From the NCBI GenBank assembly GCA_035294325.1, contig DATGLE010000060.1, forward strand, positions 1 to 5,246: a stretch of DNA of 5,246 nt, read 5' to 3'. The DNA comes from DATGLE01 sp035294325. GTDB lineage: Bacteria; Chloroflexota; Ktedonobacteria; Ktedonobacterales; Ktedonobacteraceae. Of this stretch, positions 1 through 5,246 are shown one piece after another (position 1 is the first letter of the stretch; each line of letters opens with the position of its first letter). The notes under the pieces were generated by a model, which worked only from the letters and a program-made list of their open reading frames with translations, ran no database searches and had not been told where the DNA came from. The position numbers and the translations under genes were made by a program.

Positions 1-6
1 GGGCTG

Positions 7-15
7 TGTTAAAAT
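7..15 (+). promoter_or_regulatory. Possible extended -10 promoter element for the operon
   Basis: The sequence TGT followed by TAAAAT fits the extended -10 consensus TGnTATAAT with one mismatch in the hexamer. If it is used, transcription would start near bases 21-23 and leave a leader of about 140 bases before aroB. The matching -35 region would lie outside the window, so only half of the promoter can be judged. No better sigma-70-like pair was seen between here and the aroB start. This is a visual match only. Confidence 0.3.
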
Positions 16-87
16 AGGGCATGCAACAGATAGTTTTTCGTTTATGCTTGCTGCGAAAAGAAATAGAGCGCCGCGCAAGTCGCGCCA

Positions 88-137
88 GGCGATTTAAAAG
101 TCCTCTCCCATGCGCAACTGTGCACTTTTAAATTGCC
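88..137 (+). repeat. Inverted repeat / leader hairpin upstream of aroB
   Basis: Bases 88-101 (GGCGATTTAAAAGT) pair with bases 124-137 (ACTTTTAAATTGCC) over 14 consecutive positions, with a single G-U wobble, across a 22-base loop. Within the loop, GCGC (112-115) can pair with GTGC (120-123), using one G-U pair and an AACT tetraloop, and would stack directly on the main stem. The right arm is not followed by a T-run, so it does not look like an intrinsic terminator. It ends 13 bases before the GGAG ribosome site of aroB. It could be an RNA leader structure or a dyad operator for a dimeric regulator; the sequence does not decide which. Confidence 0.6.
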
Positions 138-164
138 CAGAGTCTGTTCAGGAGTTAATAGTTA

Positions 165-1307
165 ATGAGTACTGGTTCAGATAAACCGGGAGGCGTCGCC
201 CCGCTCATACGGCACATCCGTATCGGACAGGGGGGCTATGATGCCGTTGTTGATTGGGGCGGCATTGGCAGGATAGCGCACCATCTCAAACAGTTGCGTC
301 TGCCGCCGCGCGTCTTTCTTGTTACCGATAGCAACATCCAGCCATTATACGCGCCACAGGTACTGCAAGATCTCGCGCAGGCCGGCTTTGAGCCTCACCT
401 CTACGTTGTGCCCGCCGGAGAAAAGAGCAAATCGCAGGAGCAATTGGGAGCCATCTACGATTGGCTGATAGAGCGCCGGGCCGAGCGCCGCGAAGCGATC
501 ATCGCGCTTGGCGGAGGCGTCGTGGGCGATCTGGTGGGCTATGCCGCCGCTACATATCTGCGAGGCGTCCCACTGGTCCAGGTACCTACATCCCTGCTGG
601 CCCAGGTCGATTCCGCTATTGGCGGCAAGACTGGTATTAATCATGTAAGGGGCAAAAATCTGATCGGAGCTTTCTATCATCCTCGCCTCGTCCTTGCCGA
701 CCCGGCGGCGCTGCTGACCTTACCGGAGCGCGAACGTACCGAGGGATGGGCAGAAATCGTAAAGTATGGTATCATACTTGACACTGAATTGTTTGCCCTG
801 CTGGAAGCCCATGCGGACGCTCTGCGCGACTTTTCGCCGCCTCCCGCCGCCCTGCTCTGCCAGATCATCGCGCGCTGCATCGACCTGAAAGCGGTGGTGA
901 TAGAGGAGGATGAGCGCGAGCAGGGGCGCCGCGCTATTTTGAACTACGGCCATACTATCGGCCATGCCCTGGAGAATGTGTCGGGCTATGGCGAATGGCT
1001 GCACGGCGAAGCTGTCTCGCTGGGCATGGCGGCGGCGGCTCGGCTGGCGCGGGAGGCGGGCATGTTCTCGGCGGAGGAGGCCGCGCGGCAGAATAAGCTG
1101 CTCGCCGCCCTGGGGCTGCCCGTCGTCTATCGTGGATCGGTGCGCGCACCGGATATCCTGGCGAAGATTCAACTGGATAAAAAGGTTGTTGGCAAGCGCG
1201 TGCGCTGGATTATGCCGCGTCGCATCGGAGAGGTGGTCGTCACGGCGCTGCCCGATGAGCTGGTAGAGCGCGTCATCACAGACTTTTTTGCGGAAGAGAG
1301 AGCGTAG
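165..1307 (+). CDS. aroB: 3-dehydroquinate synthase
   Basis: This cytoplasmic enzyme converts 3-deoxy-D-arabino-heptulosonate 7-phosphate (DAHP) to 3-dehydroquinate, the second step of the shikimate pathway, using NAD and a divalent metal. The protein is 380 residues, a normal length. The family NAD-binding motif GGGVVGD is at residues 116-122. The hallmark block at 139-159 contains VPTSLLAQVDS and GGKTG, and GKNLIG follows at 163-168. The expected metal ligands are Glu197 (AEIVKYG), His263 (NYGHTIGH) and His280 (LHGEA), spaced 66 and 17 residues apart, close to the Escherichia coli spacing. Active-site Lys155, Lys164 and Lys200 are present. The ATG start has GGAG at 151-154, ten bases upstream; about ten poorly conserved residues precede the core. 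The next gene, aroQ, encodes the following pathway step and starts three bases after the stop. The gene appears intact. Confidence 0.97.
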   Translation: MSTGSDKPGGVAPLIRHIRIGQGGYDAVVDWGGIGRIAHHLKQLRLPPRVFLVTDSNIQPLYAPQVLQDLAQAGFEPHLYVVPAGEKSKSQEQLGAIYDWLIERRAERREAIIALGGGVVGDLVGYAAATYLRGVPLVQVPTSLLAQVDSAIGGKTGINHVRGKNLIGAFYHPRLVLADPAALLTLPERERTEGWAEIVKYGIILDTELFALLEAHADALRDFSPPPAALLCQIIARCIDLKAVVIEEDEREQGRRAILNYGHTIGHALENVSGYGEWLHGEAVSLGMAAAARLAREAGMFSAEEAARQNKLLAALGLPVVYRGSVRAPDILAKIQLDKKVVGKRVRWIMPRRIGEVVVTALPDELVERVITDFFAEERA

Positions 1308-1310
1308 GAG

Positions 1311-1766
1311 ATGCTCACTATCCTGGTTTTGCACGGGCCAAATTTGAATACTCTGGGGACTCGTGAACCTGCTATTTATGGCTCTGTGACGCTGGAACAG
1401 ATCAATGAACGCCTGCGCCAGCGCGGGGAAGCTCTGGCGGCAACTGTACAATGCTTCCAGTCGAATCACGAAGGCGCTCTGATAGACTATATCCAGCAGC
1501 ATGCACCGAATGCGGATGGCCTCATTATCAACGCCGGGGCGCTCACTCATTACTCTATCGCCCTGCGCGACGCCCTGGCAGCGGTCAAAATACCGATCAT
1601 AGAAGTGCATCTAAGTAATATTTATGCGCGTGAATCGTTCAGGCACCATTCGGTAATCGCCGAGATCTGTCGCGGCCATATCGTCGGGCTTGGCTGGCGC
1701 GGCTATGTGCTGGCATTAGAGGCGCTGGTTGAACTGATACGCGAAAAACGAGAAAGCAAATCATAA
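1311..1766 (+). CDS. aroQ: 3-dehydroquinate dehydratase, type II
   Basis: This enzyme dehydrates 3-dehydroquinate to 3-dehydroshikimate, the third shikimate step, through the type II (dodecameric flavodoxin-like) mechanism. The protein is 151 residues, typical for the family. The N-terminal signature LHGPNLNTLGTREP (7-20) is followed by the catalytic Tyr23. The substrate loop reads INAGA, with Asn74; many homologues have NPGA here. His100 in EVHLSN, and Arg18, Arg107 and Arg111, match the conserved Mycobacterium tuberculosis residues with an offset of one. The start is fixed by the family N-terminus MLTILVLHGPNLN. The AGGAG next to the ATG overlaps the aroB stop and is too close to act as a ribosome site. 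The purine run GGAAGAGAGAG at 1292-1302, inside the aroB end, is the more likely one, which suggests translational coupling to aroB. Confidence 0.97.
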   Translation: MLTILVLHGPNLNTLGTREPAIYGSVTLEQINERLRQRGEALAATVQCFQSNHEGALIDYIQQHAPNADGLIINAGALTHYSIALRDALAAVKIPIIEVHLSNIYARESFRHHSVIAEICRGHIVGLGWRGYVLALEALVELIREKRESKS

Positions 1767-1779
1767 AGAGGAACAACTG

Positions 1780-2883
1780 ATGAGTCAGGAGAGTGTTAAC
1801 CAACTTCGTGCGTGGATGGGCGAGCAGGATCTGGATGCCTTCCTTGTAACGCAGCCTCAGAACCGCTCCTACCTCAGCGGCTGGCTCAACGACGACACGG
1901 AGGGCGCCGGCATGCTGCTGCTGGGACAGCGCGAGCAGATCTTGCTCACCAACGCGCTGTACGCGGAGGCTGCCGGCAAAGAGGCCGCCGGCTGGGAGGT
2001 GATGGCGCCAGAGTCGCGGGAGTACGCGCCGACGATTGTGGAATTAGCAAAGAAGTATGGCTGGAGCAGGATCGGCTTCGAGGCGATGGCGGTCAGCTAT
2101 GGCGAGTATGAAAAGCTTCGCGGCGCAGGCGAGCAGGTATACACCCTGCGCCCCTTTGATCCCGGCTATGTTGAAAAACTGCGCCTGGTCAAGCAGCCGC
2201 ACGAAATCGAACTGCTCAAACGCGCCATTGCCATTACCGATGAAACGTTTGCACATATCTGTAACTGGATACAGCCCGGCATGACGGAAAAAGAGGTGCA
2301 GTTCGAAGTCTTGCGCGTCATGGTAGCGCTTGGCGCCGACGGCCCGGCCTTTGAAACCATCGTTGCCTCCGGCCCCAACGGTTCGATGCCGCATGCTCAT
2401 GCCGGCCAGCGCCCTCTCCGGCGTGGCGAGCTGATTACTATCGATATGGGCGCCCGCTATCAGGGCTATTGCGCCGACATGACGCGCACAATTTGCCTGG
2501 GAGAGCCTGCCGAACCGCGTATGTACGAAGTCTATAATGCTGTCCTGCGCGCTATGAGGACGTGCGAGCAGGGATTGCGCGCGGGGATCACCTCGCGCAC
2601 CGGCGATGCACTGGCGCGCGACGTGCTGGTGGAGGCGGGGTTGGGGGAGTACTATGTGCACGGCACCGGCCACGGAGTCGGCTTGCAGATACATGAGGGG
2701 CCGAGCCTCTCGCCGCGCGCGCCAGAAGATGCGCGCCTGCCCGCCGGATGCGTCGTGACGGTGGAACCGGGGGTCTATATTCCCGGTTGGGGCGGCGCAC
2801 GCGTCGAGGATTGTGTTCTGGTAAAGGAGGATGGTGTTGAAGTGCTAACGCAGTCGCCGACTGACCTGGTACTTCAGCGCTAG
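1780..2883 (+). CDS. Xaa-Pro peptidase, M24B family (YqhT/PepP/PepQ-like)
   Basis: This is a dimetal peptidase that removes or splits residues before proline in peptides, probably in the cytoplasm since no signal peptide is seen. The protein is 367 residues, like Bacillus YqhT. Residues 1-130 form the creatinase-type N-terminal domain (YLSGW at 31-35) and residues about 140-360 the pita-bread catalytic domain. All five expected metal ligands are visible: Asp222 (TIDMGA), Asp233 (ADMTR), His298 (GTGHGVG), Glu329 (VEPGVY) and Glu343 (RVED). His205 in MPHAHAG fits the conserved substrate-pocket histidine. The ATG has GAGGA at 1768-1772, seven bases upstream. It sits between aroQ and efp, as yqhT does in Bacillus. 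Whether it acts as an aminopeptidase or a dipeptidase cannot be told from sequence, so no gene symbol is given. Confidence 0.93.
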   Translation: MSQESVNQLRAWMGEQDLDAFLVTQPQNRSYLSGWLNDDTEGAGMLLLGQREQILLTNALYAEAAGKEAAGWEVMAPESREYAPTIVELAKKYGWSRIGFEAMAVSYGEYEKLRGAGEQVYTLRPFDPGYVEKLRLVKQPHEIELLKRAIAITDETFAHICNWIQPGMTEKEVQFEVLRVMVALGADGPAFETIVASGPNGSMPHAHAGQRPLRRGELITIDMGARYQGYCADMTRTICLGEPAEPRMYEVYNAVLRAMRTCEQGLRAGITSRTGDALARDVLVEAGLGEYYVHGTGHGVGLQIHEGPSLSPRAPEDARLPAGCVVTVEPGVYIPGWGGARVEDCVLVKEDGVEVLTQSPTDLVLQR

Positions 2884-2895
2884 AAGGAACAAACC

Positions 2896-3453
2896 ATGAT
2901 ATCCACAAGCGATCTGAAGAAAGGTCTGACGATTGAGTTTGAAGGTCAGCCCTGCAATATCATCGATTGGCAGCATGTCAAGATAGGGCGCGGCGGCGCG
3001 ATTGTGCGCCTGAAACTGCGCAATCTGCGCACGGGGGCCATCTTTGACCGTACCTGTGATGCAGGGGATAAGTTCCGGCGCCTGTATCTCGACAAATCTA
3101 CCGTGACCTATCAGTACCAGGATGGCGACCAGTACCATTTCATGGATACAAGCACCTATGACGACATTGTATTGACCGGGGAGCAGCTTGGCGAGGCCAG
3201 GAACTACCTGATCGACAACCTGGAACTGGCTATCGTCCGTTTCAACGATGAGCCGATTTCCGTAGAACTGCCCGAAAAAGTGGTGCTGCGCGTCACCTAT
3301 ACCGAGCCTGGCTTTAAGGGCGATACGGCGACCGGTGGCACCAAGCCCGCTACCACCGAGACGGGGCTGGTTGTGCAGGTGCCGCTGTTCATCGCCAATG
3401 GCGACCTCATTCGCGTCAATACCAGTACGGGAGCATATGTGGAGCGCGCGTAG
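2896..3453 (+). CDS. efp: Translation elongation factor P
   Basis: EF-P binds between the P and E sites of the ribosome and stimulates peptide-bond formation on polyproline stretches. The protein is 185 residues, the usual bacterial length, with the three beta-barrel domains: the KOW-like domain I (about 1-64), an OB domain (65-125) and the C-terminal OB domain. The family C-terminal signature runs from Lys150 (KPATTETG) through VPLF at 162-165. The loop tip in domain I reads KIGRGGA (29-35), placing Arg32 where E. coli has the beta-lysylated lysine. This resembles Thermus thermophilus EF-P (KLGRGGA) more than the KPGKGGA form. No modification enzyme gene (epmA, epmB or earP) is in the window. 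AAGGA at 2884-2888, just after the previous stop, is the ribosome site, seven bases from the ATG. Confidence 0.97.
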   Translation: MISTSDLKKGLTIEFEGQPCNIIDWQHVKIGRGGAIVRLKLRNLRTGAIFDRTCDAGDKFRRLYLDKSTVTYQYQDGDQYHFMDTSTYDDIVLTGEQLGEARNYLIDNLELAIVRFNDEPISVELPEKVVLRVTYTEPGFKGDTATGGTKPATTETGLVVQVPLFIANGDLIRVNTSTGAYVERA

Positions 3454-3498
3454 CGCATAATTATGGTGGCTATCATCTTTATGTAAACTGGAGTTTGT

Positions 3499-4005
3499 AT
3501 GGACGGCATCAGACCTGAGAGACTGGAGGCGCTGAATGGGGAGGAGTATAACAGCGGCGCGGTGGTCAGCGTCGAACAGTTACAACGCCTGGTACGGCTG
3601 CTCGATAATAGCGACGTGACCGAGATCGAGGTAAAACGCCCGGCGGAGGGGACGCGTTTAGTGCTGCGCAAGGCGAAGGTTTCCTCCGAGGAGGGAAGTC
3701 TTCATGTGCTGCCCGCGCCTGTTGAGAACGCGGAAGAGGCGCCCCCGGCGGATACGAAGTATACCATTACCGCGCCGCTGGTCGGCATCTTCCATAGCTG
3801 GGCCAAACCCAAAGGGAAGCCGCTGGTCTCGCCTGGGGATCATGTCAGAGTCGGTCAACCCGTGGGGACGATCCAGTCTCTCAATGTCATTAACGAGGTA
3901 GAATCGCTCGTCGCCGGGCGCGTGACCGAGATCCTCGTGGAAGATGGGCAGCCCGTGGAGTATGGGCAGGCGCTGATGACCGTTGAAAAAGTAGAGGAGG
4001 CATAA
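3499..4005 (+). CDS. AccB-like protein lacking the biotin-attachment lysine
   Basis: The protein has the architecture of acetyl-CoA carboxylase biotin carboxyl carrier protein. It has an N-terminal helix-strand region (24-58, VEQLQRLVRLLDNSDVTEIE), a Pro/Ala/Glu-rich linker (about 62-86) and a biotinyl-type domain (88-164). The domain keeps the AccB thumb (about HSWAKPKGKPLV, 99-110), GDHVRVGQ, and the C-terminal run GRVTEILVEDGQPVEYGQ (140-157), very close to real AccB. The attachment motif EAMK is replaced by QSLN (126-129), so residue 129 is Asn (codon AAT at 3883-3885), while the following INEVES still aligns with MNEIEA. It cannot carry biotin at the normal position. The reading frame is intact and the rest is well kept, which argues against decay. 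It sits at the usual accB place after efp, but accC does not follow. Its function is unknown; a structural or regulatory carboxylase subunit is an inference. GGAG at 3490-3493 precedes the ATG. Confidence 0.88.
   Translation: MDGIRPERLEALNGEEYNSGAVVSVEQLQRLVRLLDNSDVTEIEVKRPAEGTRLVLRKAKVSSEEGSLHVLPAPVENAEEAPPADTKYTITAPLVGIFHSWAKPKGKPLVSPGDHVRVGQPVGTIQSLNVINEVESLVAGRVTEILVEDGQPVEYGQALMTVEKVEEA
3994..4000 (+). promoter_or_regulatory. Ribosome binding site of xseA within the accB-like gene
   Basis: GAGGAGG lies inside the last codons of the accB-like gene, ten bases before the xseA ATG. It is the strongest Shine-Dalgarno match in the window. Since the upstream stop and the xseA start are only five bases apart, translation of the two genes is probably coupled. 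Confidence 0.7.
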
Positions 4006-4010
4006 AGCGA

Positions 4011-5240
4011 ATGCCGCCTTCCTTCCTGCCAGATTATAGCGATTCCGCGCCCGTGCTCAGCGTCTCAGCGTTAGCGCTCTACCTCAAAACCTGGCTGGAA
4101 AGCAACGATATCTTGCAAAATATATGGGTGCAGGGCGAGGTGTCCAACTGCAAGACCTATCCTTCCGGCCACTGCTATTTTACCCTCAAGGAAGGCGAGG
4201 CCCAGCTCCTGTGCGTATTCTTCAAGCATTCGCGGCAGCGCTCATCGGCTCCAGAGCTGCGCGATGGCATGGCGATTGCCGTCAATGGCCGCGTCTCCTT
4301 TTATGAGCGCGACGGCAAGCTCCAGTTCTACGTCGATTGTGTCAGGCCGCTAGGCGCCGGAGTGCTCTTCCAGCGCTTTGAGCAGCTCAAGGCGCGCCTG
4401 GAAGCGGAGGGGCTTTTCGATGCGGAACGCAAGCGCCCGTTACCCTCCTCTCCCTCGACTATCGGTATTGTCACCTCGCCGCAGGCCGCCGCGCTGCGCG
4501 ATATGCTGCGCGTGCTGCGCACGCGTTACCCGCTGGCCCGTGTGATCCTCGCGCCGGCTCTGGTGCAGGGAGCCGAGGCCCCGGCCTCCATCGCCTCCGC
4601 CCTTGACCTGCTCAATGAGCATGGCGAGGCGGATGTAGTGATCGTTGGGCGCGGCGGAGGTTCGATAGAGGAGCTATGGGCCTTCAATGAGGAGGTGGTG
4701 GCGCGCGCCATTGCCCGCTCGCGTATTCCGGTCATCAGCGGCGTCGGCCACGAGACAGATTTCACCATCGCCGATTTCGTTGCCGATTATCGCGCCTCCA
4801 CGCCGACTGCTGCCGCCAGCGCCGCTGTTCCAGATATTGAGGTGTGGCGCGAAGATCTGCTGGAGAAGCGCCAGTTGCTGGCGAACCTGATGAGCGAGCG
4901 CCTGGCCGATCTCCGTGAGCAACTGGTATACAAAGAGCGTGAATTGCAGCGCGTCAGCCCACGCGGCCTGATTGATAGGCGCAGGCAGCAACTCGATGAT
5001 GCTACCGAGCGTTTGCAGACACTTATGCAACATAGTATTTCGTTACGCGGCGAGCGCTTGCATGGTCTCGTGCGGCAGCTTCACTCTTTAAGCCCCCTGC
5101 TTACGATTGCGCGGGGCTACGCGATAGTACGCCGTGACGCGGACCAGGCGCTTGTGAGCAGTGTGCAGCAGGTGCGCGCCGGCGATAGGCTGACCATCCA
5201 GGTCCAGGACGGTCAAATCCCTGTAGAAGTTCGTCCTTAG
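4011..5240 (+). CDS. xseA: Exodeoxyribonuclease VII large subunit
   Basis: XseA is the catalytic subunit of exonuclease VII, which with several small XseB subunits degrades single-stranded DNA from both ends in repair and mismatch correction. The protein is 409 residues, shorter than the E. coli protein (456) but with both ends complete. The N-terminal OB domain spans about 15-112 (LSVSALALYLK, WVQGEVSN, GHCYFTLK). The catalytic domain follows, with TSPQAAALRDML (155-166), GRGGGSIEELWAFNEE (213-228) and GHETDFTIADFVADYRAST (246-264). Asp164, Arg214, His247 and Asp250 correspond to the E. coli active-site residues Asp155, Arg205, His238 and Asp241 with a constant offset of nine. Residues about 276-360 look helical and charged, as in the XseB-binding coiled coil, which is probably shortened here. 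The usual C-terminal block LSPLLTIARGYAIV (360-373) is present. The small subunit xseB would be expected just beyond the window edge. Confidence 0.96.
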   Translation: MPPSFLPDYSDSAPVLSVSALALYLKTWLESNDILQNIWVQGEVSNCKTYPSGHCYFTLKEGEAQLLCVFFKHSRQRSSAPELRDGMAIAVNGRVSFYERDGKLQFYVDCVRPLGAGVLFQRFEQLKARLEAEGLFDAERKRPLPSSPSTIGIVTSPQAAALRDMLRVLRTRYPLARVILAPALVQGAEAPASIASALDLLNEHGEADVVIVGRGGGSIEELWAFNEEVVARAIARSRIPVISGVGHETDFTIADFVADYRASTPTAAASAAVPDIEVWREDLLEKRQLLANLMSERLADLREQLVYKERELQRVSPRGLIDRRRQQLDDATERLQTLMQHSISLRGERLHGLVRQLHSLSPLLTIARGYAIVRRDADQALVSSVQQVRAGDRLTIQVQDGQIPVEVRP

Positions 5241-5246
5241 TGGTTC

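Noticed and set aside
124..140. Intrinsic terminator of an upstream gene at the leader hairpin
   Set aside because: The right arm is followed by CAGAGTC and not a run of T, and the stem is AT-rich next to the loop.
720..1610. Long open frame (296 codons) on the minus strand across aroB and aroQ
   Set aside because: It lies opposite two clearly identified enzymes, its protein is low-complexity and matches no family I recognise, and it arises from codon bias in the GC-rich + strand genes.
2044..2694. 216-codon open frame on the minus strand inside the peptidase gene
   Set aside because: It is wholly antisense to conserved catalytic motifs of the M24 peptidase and shows no family features of its own.
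3471..3476. TATCAT as an internal -10 element for the accB-like gene
   Set aside because: It matches five of six consensus bases, but the position 17 bases upstream (GCGTAG) bears no resemblance to a -35 box and there is no TGn extension directly before it.
3463..3486. Mini reading frame of seven codons (MVAIIFM) in the gap between efp and the accB-like gene
   Set aside because: No Shine-Dalgarno sequence is at a usable distance and so short a frame occurs easily by chance. A leader-peptide role cannot be supported without conservation.
3562..4005. Alternative GTG start for the accB-like gene at Val22, near the purine run at 3538-3546
   Set aside because: The spacing of about 15 bases is too long, and the ATG at 3499 has its own GGAG five bases upstream.

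Overview
The window holds six complete, tightly packed protein genes, all on the + strand, that look like one housekeeping operon: aroB, aroQ, an M24-family Xaa-Pro peptidase, efp, an accB-like gene and xseA. Gaps between genes are 3, 13, 12, 45 and 5 bases, with no terminator-like structure between them. The order aroQ - Xaa-Pro peptidase - efp - accB - xseA matches, with genes missing, the Bacillus subtilis order aroQ(yqhS)-yqhT-efp-spoIIIA-accB-accC-nusB-folD-xseA-xseB. The cluster is therefore probably old and vertically inherited. Fairly GC-rich codons, a Thermus-like EF-P loop and this condensed Firmicutes-like order suggest a Chloroflexota-type bacterium (for example Ktedonobacteria). 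This assignment is an inference and not firm.

Layout: bases 1-164 are a non-coding leader. It has a possible extended -10 promoter near its left edge, a 14-bp inverted repeat with a 22-base loop, and a GGAG ribosome site for aroB. Bases 165-1766 encode consecutive shikimate-pathway enzymes, 3-dehydroquinate synthase and type II 3-dehydroquinate dehydratase. Bases 1780-2883 encode a dimetal Xaa-Pro peptidase. Bases 2896-3453 encode elongation factor P, which relieves ribosome stalling at polyproline. Bases 3499-4005 encode a biotin-carrier-like protein, and bases 4011-5240 the large subunit of exodeoxyribonuclease VII. The window ends six bases after the xseA stop, where xseB would be expected.

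The most notable observation is in the accB-like gene. The fold, including the AccB-specific thumb, is well preserved, but the biotin-attachment tetrapeptide Glu-Ala-Met-Lys has become Gln-Ser-Leu-Asn. The acceptor lysine is therefore missing and the protein cannot be biotinylated at the usual site. accC, the usual next gene, is also absent. This looks like a non-biotinylated AccB paralogue, similar in principle to the plant BADC proteins that regulate acetyl-CoA carboxylase, although its role here is unknown. Secondary points are an EF-P with Arg instead of Lys at the loop tip and the structured leader ahead of aroB.
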